The position numbers were made by a program, and so were the translations under genes. Under the pieces are notes generated by a model. The model ran no database searches and was not told the origin of the DNA. It saw only the letters and a program-made list of their open reading frames with translations. From positions 1 to 21,469 of the forward strand of contig CALBJX010000045.1 of the NCBI GenBank assembly GCA_937893015.1: a DNA stretch of 21,469 bases, given 5' to 3'. This DNA is from an uncultured Verrucomicrobiales bacterium. GTDB taxonomy: Bacteria; Verrucomicrobiota; Verrucomicrobiia; Verrucomicrobiales; Akkermansiaceae. Below are positions 12,094-18,337 of the stretch, piece after piece (the stretch's first letter is position 1; every line of letters begins with the position of its first letter).

Positions 12094-13713
12094 ATGCCCG
12101 CCGTTCTTTCCGCCCCCGTGGATGCCCTGCCGCCCGCCGCCGTCATCGGGGGGCGTTATAAGCTGCTCAAAGCCTTGGGGCAGGGCGGTTTCGGTATCAC
12201 CTACATCGCGTGGGATGCCGAGCTGGCGCGCAATGTGGCGGTGAAAGAGTGCTTTCCCTCCGGGCTCTGCCGCCGCGACCCGCTGAGCGGTGCCGTGCAG
12301 CCGCTGACGCCCGCAGCAGAGTCGGCCTACCTCACCGCGCTGGACGATATGCGCAAGGAGGCGCAGACCCTCGCCCAAGTGGAGCACGCTCGCGTGTTGC
12401 GCGTGCACGATGTCATCTGGGGCAACGGCAGCGTGTTCCTCATCATGCCGTGGTTGGGCGGCGGCTCGCTCGCGGAGCGTATCGCGGACACGGCGCATCC
12501 CCCCACCGAGCAGGAGCAGCTCGCATGGCTCACGGATATTGTCGAGGGGCTCGCGTATCTGCACGGCAAGGGCATCACGCACCGCGACATCAAGCCCTCC
12601 AACATCCTTTTCGATGACGACGGACGCCCCGTCATCATTGACCTCGGCGCTGCCCTCAACCGCAACCCTGCGGACCTCACGCGCAGCACCACCACGCGCG
12701 GCGCGTTTTCGCCGGGCTACGCCTCGCCCGAGCAAGCCACGGGCAAGGGCAAAATCGGCCCGTGGACGGATTTCTATTCGCTGGCCGCCACCTGGTACGA
12801 GCTGCTGACGGGCACCCGCCCCGAGGACGCGGAAAAACGCCTGATGGAGGACGACCTTGTGCCGCTGCCCGCCGCCACGCTCCGCATCCCGTGCCCGCGC
12901 GAGGTCCGCGCCCTGCTGCACCGCAACCTCTCGCTCCGCCCCGCCGAGCGTTGCCGCGATGCCGCGGAATGGCAGCACGTCCTGCGCGGCGGCGCACTGC
13001 CCCCGCTTCCCCGCCGCCGTCTGCCTCTGGTGCTCGCGTCCGTCGCTGCCGCCGCAAGCCTCGCCGCCCTTCTGCTCGGCGGCTATCTCGCTCTGCGCCC
13101 CGCCGCCACCGCCCCTTCCTCTCCCGCTGTCTCCGCCGCCCCCGCTGCGGCAGACATCCCCGCCGTCCGCGCCGAGCTCCGCCGCAAGATGGCGGAGCAA
13201 TTCCGTCTGGCGGAATATGTCGCCGGTTGCCGTGACTTCGAGCACCGAGCCGAGACCGCTGAGAAAGCGTTGAAAAAGGAAGTGGAACAACGCACGGCCG
13301 ACTTCCGCAAGCGTATCGCGGCGGCTCAGAACGAGAATGCGTTGAAGACCATCGGTAAAGAGATGGATGAGTTTCGTCATCATGTGCATACCATTTCTGC
13401 CAATAGGAAAGAGCAGAATGCATTCACGGATTTCAGCCTGAAGTTTGAGCGGGATAATCTTGCCTCCCTGTATCAGACGGATGACCCCACGGAGCTGCTG
13501 TTGCTGCCCCCCGTGGCGCAGGAGTTGGAAAAGCAATTCTATGAGGCTTGGAACGATGTTGTGAATGCCTTGAACTCGCCCGCGTTGGGCATGATTGGCG
13601 ACAAAGAGATGCGTGCTTTGGACAGCGCATTGCAAAAACGCCGACAGGAGCTCGGGGGTGCACGGAAAAATGCCGGGCAGCAGACTATAGCTCCCGAGGT
13701 CAGAGTTTGGTGA
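12094..13713 (+). CDS. Transmembrane Hanks-type Ser/Thr protein kinase
   Basis: The 539-residue protein has a kinase domain at about 20-298: Gly-rich loop GQGGFG (29-34), catalytic Lys51 in VAVKECFP, HRDIKPSN (163-170, with Asp165 and Asn170) and the metal-binding IIDLGAA (Asp183, DLG in place of DFG). A YASPEQ motif (209-214) corresponds to APE. The VKE-x-FP motif marks a bacterial subgroup. A membrane helix follows at about 310-334, then an Ala/Pro-rich linker and a charged, helical extracytoplasmic region (about 355-530, KKEVEQRTADFRKRIAAAQN), probably a coiled coil acting as sensor or scaffold. The kinase phosphorylates Ser/Thr on unknown partners. The small HTH protein directly upstream is a candidate partner. 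Catalytic residues are complete, so it should be active. Confidence 0.92.
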   Translation: MPAVLSAPVDALPPAAVIGGRYKLLKALGQGGFGITYIAWDAELARNVAVKECFPSGLCRRDPLSGAVQPLTPAAESAYLTALDDMRKEAQTLAQVEHARVLRVHDVIWGNGSVFLIMPWLGGGSLAERIADTAHPPTEQEQLAWLTDIVEGLAYLHGKGITHRDIKPSNILFDDDGRPVIIDLGAALNRNPADLTRSTTTRGAFSPGYASPEQATGKGKIGPWTDFYSLAATWYELLTGTRPEDAEKRLMEDDLVPLPAATLRIPCPREVRALLHRNLSLRPAERCRDAAEWQHVLRGGALPPLPRRRLPLVLASVAAAASLAALLLGGYLALRPAATAPSSPAVSAAPAAADIPAVRAELRRKMAEQFRLAEYVAGCRDFEHRAETAEKALKKEVEQRTADFRKRIAAAQNENALKTIGKEMDEFRHHVHTISANRKEQNAFTDFSLKFERDNLASLYQTDDPTELLLLPPVAQELEKQFYEAWNDVVNALNSPALGMIGDKEMRALDSALQKRRQELGGARKNAGQQTIAPEVRVW

Positions 13714-13766
13714 AGAATCCCATTCTCGCTCCTTTTGTCGCGATAAATAGCGGCGCATGAGGTAAA

Positions 13767-13788
13767 AAATCGCTTGTAATAGCGATTT
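13767..13788. promoter_or_regulatory. Inverted repeat just upstream of the peptide-gene promoter
   Basis: AAATCGC (13767-13773) and GCGATTT (13782-13788) form a 7-bp inverted repeat with an 8-base centre, ending four bases before the -35 box. Either an operator or a weak terminator for the kinase gene; it lacks a following T-run, favouring the operator reading. Confidence 0.45.
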
Positions 13789-13792
13789 GATG

Positions 13793-13820
13793 TTGACAAC
13801 AGTAGCAAAAACGCTATATT
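13793..13820 (+). promoter_or_regulatory. Strong sigma-70-type promoter of the 74-residue peptide gene
   Basis: TTGACA (13793-13798), 16 bases and TATATT (13815-13820). Transcription would begin at about 13827, at the foot of a GC-rich leader structure. Confidence 0.75.
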
Positions 13821-13825
13821 GACTT

Positions 13826-13871
13826 CAGCGAACGGCGGTGATGATCTCCGCGCGGAGATGCCGCCTCGCTG
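13826..13871 (+). promoter_or_regulatory. Folded 5' leader of the 74-residue peptide gene
   Basis: A nested structure is visible: CAGCG (13826-13830) with CGCTG (13867-13871), GGCGG (13834-13838) with CCGCC (13861-13865), and an inner perfect palindrome ATCTCCGCGCGGAGAT (13844-13859). It starts at or next to the predicted transcription start, 29 bases before the ATG, and leaves the A-rich segment before the start codon open. It may stabilise the mRNA or control its translation; no known riboswitch is recognised. Confidence 0.6.
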
Positions 13872-13900
13872 ACAACCCCAACCCATAGAAAACAATAACA

Positions 13901-14125
13901 ATGATTAGCATCCTTGCTACCGCCGTTGTGACCCCGTTCATGATGGCCGATCAGGCTGCCGCCCCCGTGGCCGTGCAGGAAACCGCCCCCGTGTACAACT
14001 GGGAGAACCAGAATGCCAAGAGCATCGAAAACGAAGAAGACTTCAAGTGCGGTGCGATGGGTACGTTCAGCTTTATTCCCGGTTCCCATGGTCAACAGAC
14101 CGTTGATGACTGGAATCTTGCCTAA
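13901..14125 (+). CDS. Small peptide of unknown function with hydrophobic N-terminus
   Basis: The 74-residue product begins MISILATAVVTPFMMADQAAA, a short hydrophobic stretch without the usual basic residues, followed by an Ala/Pro/Val segment and an acidic, aromatic tail (NWENQNAKSIENEEDFKCG, a single Cys at 50, then GTFSFIPGSHGQQTVDDWNL). I do not recognise a family. The gene has its own strong promoter, a folded leader and a strong terminator, so it appears to be an abundantly expressed stand-alone unit. Its downstream neighbour is an MvdD-like ATP-grasp enzyme, the class that makes ester or amide crosslinks between Ser/Thr/Lys and Asp/Glu side chains. The C-terminal Thr/Ser...Asp-Asp content would allow this peptide to be its substrate, but none of the known graspetide core motifs is present. 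A secreted or membrane peptide with no enzyme link is equally possible. Confidence 0.65.
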   Translation: MISILATAVVTPFMMADQAAAPVAVQETAPVYNWENQNAKSIENEEDFKCGAMGTFSFIPGSHGQQTVDDWNLA

Positions 14126-14135
14126 ACACATTCCC

Positions 14136-14174
14136 GACCTGCCGTTCTCGTGAGGGGGAGCGGCAGGTCTTTTT
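14136..14174 (+). terminator. Intrinsic terminator of the small peptide gene
   Basis: GACCTGCCG (14136-14144) pairs perfectly with CGGCAGGTC (14161-14169); a T-run TTTTT (14170-14174) follows directly. Confidence 0.9.
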
Positions 14175-14304
14175 GAAGTTGGAAGTTTGAAGTTTCCGCC
14201 GCCTGACGGCTTTGGCGTGACATGGGATTTTGAAATGGCTATTACCGCGCGCGTAGTGCGCCTAACTTTCAATTTGTAATTTGTAACTTGTAATTCCTCA
14301 TTTG
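14175..14304. repeat. Composite period-7 repeat with central hairpin (copy B)
   Basis: Heptads GAAGTTG, GAAGTTT and GAAGTTT (14175-14195) are followed, after a spacer, by a hairpin GCGCGC-GTA-GTGCGC (14247-14261), the word AACTTTC (14264-14270), then heptads CAATTTG, TAATTTG, TAACTTG, TAATTCC and TCATTTG (14270-14304). The order of parts matches copy A at 5818-5915 although most bases differ. It ends 14 bases before the ATP-grasp start. Confidence 0.65.
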
Positions 14305-14318
14305 CCTCCAACTTTTCT

Positions 14319-15449
14319 ATGATTCTTCTCCTGACCAACAGCAACGATGTCACCACCGATATCCTCATGCCCTACCTGACGGCGCGTGCGGAGGTTTTCC
14401 GATTTAATATCGACCTGTGGCGGGAGTACACATGGTCCATCGGGCCGGACGGCTACACCCTCACCGACCCCACGGGGCGCACCTGTTGTGAGCGCGAAGT
14501 CGGCGCGGTGTATGAGCGCAAGGTGATGTTCAACCCGCCCACCATCGATACCCCCGCGGGCGGCAGCCCCGAGGCATGGCTGCGGGATGAAGTCTTTCGG
14601 ATTTGGGCGGGCATCAAAGACCTCGCCTTCGGCAGCGGCAAGCTCGCGCTCATCCATCCCTCCCCCACGGGCAACTGGTACAAAATGCGCCAAATGCGCG
14701 CGGCAAAAAAATATTTCCCCGTGCTGCGGTGGGAGATGCTACATGGGGTAGCATCCCATCTGCGCGGAGATGTCGTTGCCAAGACCAACGGCGGCCTGTC
14801 GCTGGGGCCGGGGAAACTTTTTCATGTCACCCGCCTGCGTCCCGAACAGGCGGACCCGCACTTTCCGTGGTTTCTCCAACAAGTGGGCGAGGCGGCGGAG
14901 GAAGTCACGATTGCCTACATCGCGGGGCGCTGCTTTGCTTCCTCCATGTCGCGCAAAAACATGAAAGGAGAGGATTCCCGCGTTGCCTGCGCGGATGGTA
15001 CGGCGGATTGGCACCCTTACAAGCTGACGCCCGACGAGCACTATGCCGTCTGCGCCCTCATGCGCGAGACCGGGCTCTCCTTCGCTCGGCTGGACTTCCT
15101 CCGCATCCGCGGCAAACTGCATTTTCTGGAGCTGAACCCCAACGGCCAATTCGGCTGGATTGACCTCCGCGACGAGCGCGGCATGCTCACCGCCATCGCG
15201 GATGAAATCATGCGTGTCCACGACCTCAACCTCCCGCCGCAAACCGCTGTCGCCCCCTGCCGGCAGAAGATGAGCTTGCCTGTCGATGTCGTGAAACTGT
15301 ATCAGCTCTACATCCGCCGCCCGCAAAACCGCAAGCGTCACACCGCCGCCACCCTCCGCGGCGACATCCTCCGCACCCTCGCCTGTCTCCTCGTTATCTC
15401 CCTCCTCTCCTTCCTCGCCGTCACCGCTCTTCTCTCATTCTGCGGTTAA
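14319..15449 (+). CDS. MvdD-like ATP-grasp enzyme with C-terminal membrane anchor
   Basis: The 376-residue protein starts MILLLTNSNDVTTDILMPYL, the N-terminal pattern of the ATP-grasp peptide maturase (MvdC/MvdD, graspetide synthetase) pre-ATP-grasp domain. The ATP-grasp fold follows: a nucleotide-binding strand with Lys155 (VVAKTNGG), the DWHPYKL region (230-236), ARLDF with Asp259, and the metal-binding ELNPNGQ at 271-277. Such enzymes activate Asp/Glu side chains of a peptide with ATP and close macrocycles to Ser, Thr or Lys. The C-terminus is unusual: a basic stretch (RRPQNRKRH) and a hydrophobic helix at 354-376, suggesting inner-membrane anchoring. Nearby are a 74-residue peptide gene upstream and a 21-residue membrane peptide and XRE regulator downstream. 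The substrate is unknown. Another ATP-grasp role, such as amino-acid ligation, cannot be excluded. Confidence 0.72.
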   Translation: MILLLTNSNDVTTDILMPYLTARAEVFRFNIDLWREYTWSIGPDGYTLTDPTGRTCCEREVGAVYERKVMFNPPTIDTPAGGSPEAWLRDEVFRIWAGIKDLAFGSGKLALIHPSPTGNWYKMRQMRAAKKYFPVLRWEMLHGVASHLRGDVVAKTNGGLSLGPGKLFHVTRLRPEQADPHFPWFLQQVGEAAEEVTIAYIAGRCFASSMSRKNMKGEDSRVACADGTADWHPYKLTPDEHYAVCALMRETGLSFARLDFLRIRGKLHFLELNPNGQFGWIDLRDERGMLTAIADEIMRVHDLNLPPQTAVAPCRQKMSLPVDVVKLYQLYIRRPQNRKRHTAATLRGDILRTLACLLVISLLSFLAVTALLSFCG

Positions 15450-15476
15450 AACACCCTCTTACCCCCATTCCCCACC

Positions 15477-15542
15477 ATGTTCACCTTCCTCATCGGCTTC
15501 GTCGCCGGAGCCTACCTCTCGCACTTTCTCCAAAAAGAGTGA
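15477..15542 (+). CDS. Candidate 21-residue membrane micropeptide
   Basis: ATG at 15477 opens a 21-codon frame, MFTFLIGFVAGAYLSHFLQK plus Glu: one hydrophobic segment with a small-residue GxxxG-like patch and a charged end, resembling many bacterial single-pass small proteins. It lies 27 bases after the ATP-grasp stop and 9 bases before the XRE gene start, so it would be in the same transcript. There is no clear Shine-Dalgarno, but that is normal in this window. It is short enough to be chance; the membrane-like composition and tight spacing favour a real gene. Confidence 0.5.
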   Translation: MFTFLIGFVAGAYLSHFLQKE

Positions 15543-15551
15543 TTTTGGCTC

Positions 15552-15758
15552 ATGGATAACATCATACAGCAGGTGAAAGCTCGGCGGCGGGAGTTGGGGG
15601 TGACGCTACGGGATGTGGCGGAACTTTCGGGGATAGGAATCAATGCGCTCAGCCGCTTTGAGCAGGGGCGCGGCGGGATGTCGCTGAAACATGTGATGCA
15701 TGTGTTGGACATCCTCGGTTTGCGCTTGCTGGTAGAACCGAAGCGGAAACCGGAATAG
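15552..15758 (+). CDS. XRE-family helix-turn-helix regulator
   Basis: The 68-residue protein is essentially one HTH domain: QQVKARRRELGVTLRDVAEL, then the recognition part GIGINALSRFEQGRGGMSL, then HVLDILGLRLLVEPK. The ending L-G-L-R-L-L-V-E resembles HipB-like antitoxin regulators, but no HipA or other toxin gene follows. It is the last gene of the ATP-grasp unit (9 bases after the micropeptide stop) and could repress its own operon or the peptide gene. DNA binding is well supported; the target is inferred. Confidence 0.85.
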   Translation: MDNIIQQVKARRRELGVTLRDVAELSGIGINALSRFEQGRGGMSLKHVMHVLDILGLRLLVEPKRKPE

Positions 15759-16044
15759 CCGCGAGCCGCAGGAGGTTGTTGTGTTCGGGCCTGAATCAGA
15801 TGGACTGAGGCAGCTTTGCGCAGCGCTGGGGGTGGGGGCGGCGCTTTTTGTTGCGGGAGAGGAAACGGGAGCGGCGGAAGAGGGAAGTGGGGTGTAAGAG
15901 GGCGATGAGGAGGTGGGAGAGGAAAGGGAGACGGCGGTTGCAGTAGCGTTCAGGAAGAGGGGAGCGTGGTCTCCGAGCTCCTGTGCGTCAGCGCGGGGGA
16001 TTGAGCTTGCGGGGGCGGTGGTGGGTGGTGTAGAGTACAGGTGT
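15759..16044. other. Purine-rich gap before the Sel1-repeat gene
   Basis: The + strand of 15830-15970 is very rich in G and A. A possible mini-gene starts at GTG 15781, five bases after AGGAGG (15770-15775), and would encode 38 residues ending at 15897 (FGPESDGLRQLCAALGVGAA in its first part). A Shine-Dalgarno is otherwise absent from this window and AGGAGG is expected by chance in such purine-rich DNA, so I do not call it a gene. Confidence 0.3.
16007..16036 (+). promoter_or_regulatory. Possible near-leaderless promoter of the Sel1-repeat gene
   Basis: TTGCGG (16007-16012), 18 bases and TAGAGT (16031-16036), with the ATG at 16045 eight bases beyond. It supports the ATG at 16045 over the longer open frame that starts at 15913. 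Confidence 0.4.
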
Positions 16045-17643
16045 ATGGCAGACGCGCAGACAGAGGGGAAGGAAAGCTTATCGTTCTTTGAGCGGGGGCT
16101 GGCGGCGGAGTGCGCGGAGAAGAGGCAGGAGGCCGCGATGTGGTATCGCCGCGGCTGGGAGGAGTCTCGAGATGTCAATGCGGGTGTGGCGTGGGCGAAT
16201 AGCCTGTTCCGCGGCTCGGGCGTGACGCGCGATTTCGCGGCGGCGGTGCGTGTGGCGCGGAGCCTCGTGGAGGCGGGGTGTCCGCTCGGGTATTATTTCA
16301 TGGGCGAGGCGGCACGCACGGGGAAGGGCGCACCCATGGATGCGGAGGCTTCCGCCGATTTCTGCCGCCGCCTGATGACGGCCACGGAGCAACCTGTTGC
16401 GGGCTTGGATGAGTCGCTGCGCTGTCTGTATCGTGCGCTGGTGCCACTCAAGGACACCGAGGGGGTGCCGGCCTCTGTGGTGCAGGATGTGCGGAAATTC
16501 GCGGAGCTGAAGGTGTTGCCGAATGCCTGCTGTCTGGCGGCGCTCTTCTTGTCGCGTCTGGAGGAGTCGGCGCGTGAACCCGGTTGGGAGGCGGAGCTGA
16601 AGGCTTTGCTGCGCCGCGCGGCGGAGTCGGGCGAGGTGATGCAGCCCCTGACACAGCTGCTGGTGGAGATGGCTTTGCTGACGGCGCCGCCGCAGCAGGG
16701 GTGGGGGCTTGAGTTTTGCCGGAAGTTTGAGAAAACCATCGAGCATATCGAGGTGGAGGTGACGATTCCGGCGCTGCTCTTCCGCCTGTGGTCCGCGGCT
16801 CTCCCCGCTGATACGGAACTGCCCGCCGAGGAAGCAGAGGCGATAAGCCGCCGCACGGCGGAGATCCTCTCCGGCATGATGCAGAAGATGCGCTTCGGTG
16901 AGAGCGGTATCGAGCCGGCGCAGCCGCGCGGCTTGGATGTGTATCTGATGTGGCCGCACGGGCCGTTGATGACCTATGCATGGGTGTATCAGCCCGAGCC
17001 GTTGCAGGATTTGGCGGCGGCGGATCAGGGCTACCGATCCGATGTGGCGGCGTATTTGCGCGTGACGAATGAGACAGACCGAGTGCTGTCGCATTTTCAT
17101 CTGCGTGTCTGCGATATCGCCAACGGGGAGGAGTACGAAACGGATGTGGATGATGTGGCCATGGAACCGGGCGGTGTGGCGGATTTTTCGCTCTGCATGC
17201 GCGGGCTCACCTACAGCGAGTCGATGTATATAGAGGTGTCCTCGGGCCCCTATCACGCAGAGCTGGACTCGGAGGGGATTGATGTGCAGACGATGCTGGG
17301 GTATCCCGACCCGACGCCCGCCGAAGTGTGTTGGGAGACGGGCTTTTGGGGCACGCCCGTGTTGCGCGTGTTCAACCCCGGCACGGAGCCGCTGCGCGTG
17401 TCGCTCGCATCGGAGGGCGGGGTGCCCTGCTGGTGCCCCAAGAACGTGCTGCCGCAGGAGGAGGTGCGCTTCGGCTGGTACGACATGATGCACCTGCGCA
17501 TGCCCGCCGCGGAAGAGTGCGCTATCCTGCACACGGAGGGCTACGGCGACATGTCCCTGCGCATCACCCCCTCCGACCGCGATGACAATATCCCCGGCTG
17601 GCGCGACTGGCTGGATTGGCTGCTGGGGCGCGGGGAGATGTGA
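16045..17643 (+). CDS. Sel1-repeat protein with C-terminal beta-rich region
   Basis: The 532-residue product has no signal peptide. Residues about 8-110 contain Sel1-like/TPR-like repeats: FFERGLAAECAEKRQEAAMWY, then NSLFRGSGVTRDFAAAVRVA, then YYFMGEAARTGKGAPMDAEA, each with the A/G spacing of the family. These repeats usually bind proteins. A mostly helical middle (about 110-290) is followed by a C-terminal half with alternating strands and many Trp/Tyr/Glu residues (YLRVTNETDRVLSHFHLRVC, VLRVFNPGTEPLRVSLASEG), suggesting one or two beta-sandwich modules. I do not recognise that half. The protein is very acidic and probably cytosolic. The gene is a single unit followed by a terminator. The 16045 start is preferred: codons upstream of it look non-coding and a -10-like box ends eight bases before. 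Confidence 0.75.
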   Translation: MADAQTEGKESLSFFERGLAAECAEKRQEAAMWYRRGWEESRDVNAGVAWANSLFRGSGVTRDFAAAVRVARSLVEAGCPLGYYFMGEAARTGKGAPMDAEASADFCRRLMTATEQPVAGLDESLRCLYRALVPLKDTEGVPASVVQDVRKFAELKVLPNACCLAALFLSRLEESAREPGWEAELKALLRRAAESGEVMQPLTQLLVEMALLTAPPQQGWGLEFCRKFEKTIEHIEVEVTIPALLFRLWSAALPADTELPAEEAEAISRRTAEILSGMMQKMRFGESGIEPAQPRGLDVYLMWPHGPLMTYAWVYQPEPLQDLAAADQGYRSDVAAYLRVTNETDRVLSHFHLRVCDIANGEEYETDVDDVAMEPGGVADFSLCMRGLTYSESMYIEVSSGPYHAELDSEGIDVQTMLGYPDPTPAEVCWETGFWGTPVLRVFNPGTEPLRVSLASEGGVPCWCPKNVLPQEEVRFGWYDMMHLRMPAAEECAILHTEGYGDMSLRITPSDRDDNIPGWRDWLDWLLGRGEM

Positions 17644-17810
17644 GGAGGCCTGTCACAGAGCGGCAAAGAAAGATGTACAAATGGCCCATTCGTCTCGCGT
17701 CGCTCGCAAAATAAAGGCGATGACGGAAGCCGCACATTCCCACAAATCCCGATCATTCTGCCAACGCGTCAATTTGTCATTTTCCCTCTGCCAACGCTCC
17801 CCAACAAACA

Positions 17811-17851
17811 CCCCGGCGAGCCGGGAGGAGGCTCTGGCCGGGGCGGTTTTG
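17811..17851 (+). terminator. Terminator of the Sel1-repeat gene
   Basis: CCCCGGC-GAGCC (17811-17822) pairs with GGCTC-(TG)-GCCGGGG (17830-17843) with a two-base bulge and a 7-nt loop; CGGTTTTG follows. The 167 bases between the stop and this hairpin hold nothing I can identify except the 11-base word TCTGCCAACGC repeated at 17757-17767 and 17787-17797. Confidence 0.7.
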
Positions 17852-17881
17852 TCAGGGTAGCGGGGTGTTTATGACTTGCGC

Positions 17882-18148
17882 TTAGCGGATGCGTTCCGCT
17901 GCGGGGCTGTCTTCCAGTCCGTTTTTGAAACGCTCGAAGACCCCGCGCGGGTCATCGGGCGTTTGTTTCAGCGCTTCAAATATGCGGTCTCGCATCTCCA
18001 GCGCCGCTTGGAATGCCGCTTCTTCGCTGCCGTATTGGCGGTCGGAGAAGTATTTGGTGAATTGATTCCACTTGCGGCAGATGCTCAGTCGCCACCCTTG
18101 AAACGAAGTCGTCTCATAAGTATATCGGGTGATGTTGCGTTGTGTCAT
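17882..18148 (-). CDS. Small AP2-like DNA-binding protein
   Basis: The 88-residue product contains, at about 10-58, the AP2/integrase-arm pattern: three short strands with conserved aromatic and basic residues (GWRLSICRKWNQFTKYFSDR), then YGSEEAAFQAALEMRDRIFE, the helix with the family's 'G..eAA..A...R' spacing. Such domains bind DNA in plant ERF factors and in the N-terminal arm of phage and transposon integrases. Here it stands alone without a catalytic domain. The C-terminus is a charged tail (DDPRGVFERFKNGLEDSPAA). It is encoded convergently with the Sel1 gene and downstream of pfp, but separated from pfp by a terminator, so it has its own promoter (not clearly seen). A free regulator or an integrase relic are both possible. 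Confidence 0.65.
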   Translation of the reverse strand: MTQRNITRYTYETTSFQGWRLSICRKWNQFTKYFSDRQYGSEEAAFQAALEMRDRIFEALKQTPDDPRGVFERFKNGLEDSPAAERIR

Positions 18149-18216
18149 ATATGTGCTGTTGGGGTTGTGTTTACCGCACGATAATTACGTGTCGGAGTGT
18201 GGACAATATGACATGT

Positions 18217-18262
18217 CTTAAGCGGTTAAGGCAAGCTAAATAACTATTTGTTTTATTAGCTT
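18217..18262. repeat. Two AT-rich inverted repeats upstream of the AP2-like gene
   Basis: CTTAA-GCGG-TTAAG (18217-18230) and AAGCTAAATAA...TTATTAGCTT (18233-18262, one bulged A) lie side by side between the AP2-like gene and the pfp terminator. They could be operator sites of the AP2-like gene. Confidence 0.4.
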
Positions 18263-18271
18263 ACAATGAGG

Positions 18272-18306
18272 AATAAAAAAGCGGGATTGCGCAAGGCGCA
18301 ATCCCG
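18272..18306 (-). terminator. Intrinsic terminator of the phosphofructokinase gene
   Basis: On the - strand CGGGATTGCGC and GCGCAATCCCG form a perfect 11-bp stem around a 3-nt loop (18282-18306), followed by CTTTTTTATTC. A textbook terminator 31 bases after the stop. Confidence 0.93.
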
Positions 18307-18337
18307 TTGAAAATATTGGTAATTTTTTAAGTATTTT

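Noticed and set aside
11812..13758. A 648-codon open frame on the - strand opposite the kinase
   Set aside because: Arg/Gly-rich shadow of the kinase; the kinase has all catalytic motifs.
13901..14125. A classical microviridin or plesiocin precursor
   Set aside because: Neither the TxKYPSD core nor TTxxxxEE repeats, nor the PFFARF-type leader, is present.
15552..15758. HipBA toxin-antitoxin pair
   Set aside because: The XRE protein ends like HipB, but no HipA kinase or any other toxin gene follows.
16078..17532. A 484-codon open frame on the - strand opposite the Sel1-repeat gene
   Set aside because: His/Arg-rich composition without domain; the + frame has Sel1 repeats and a terminator.
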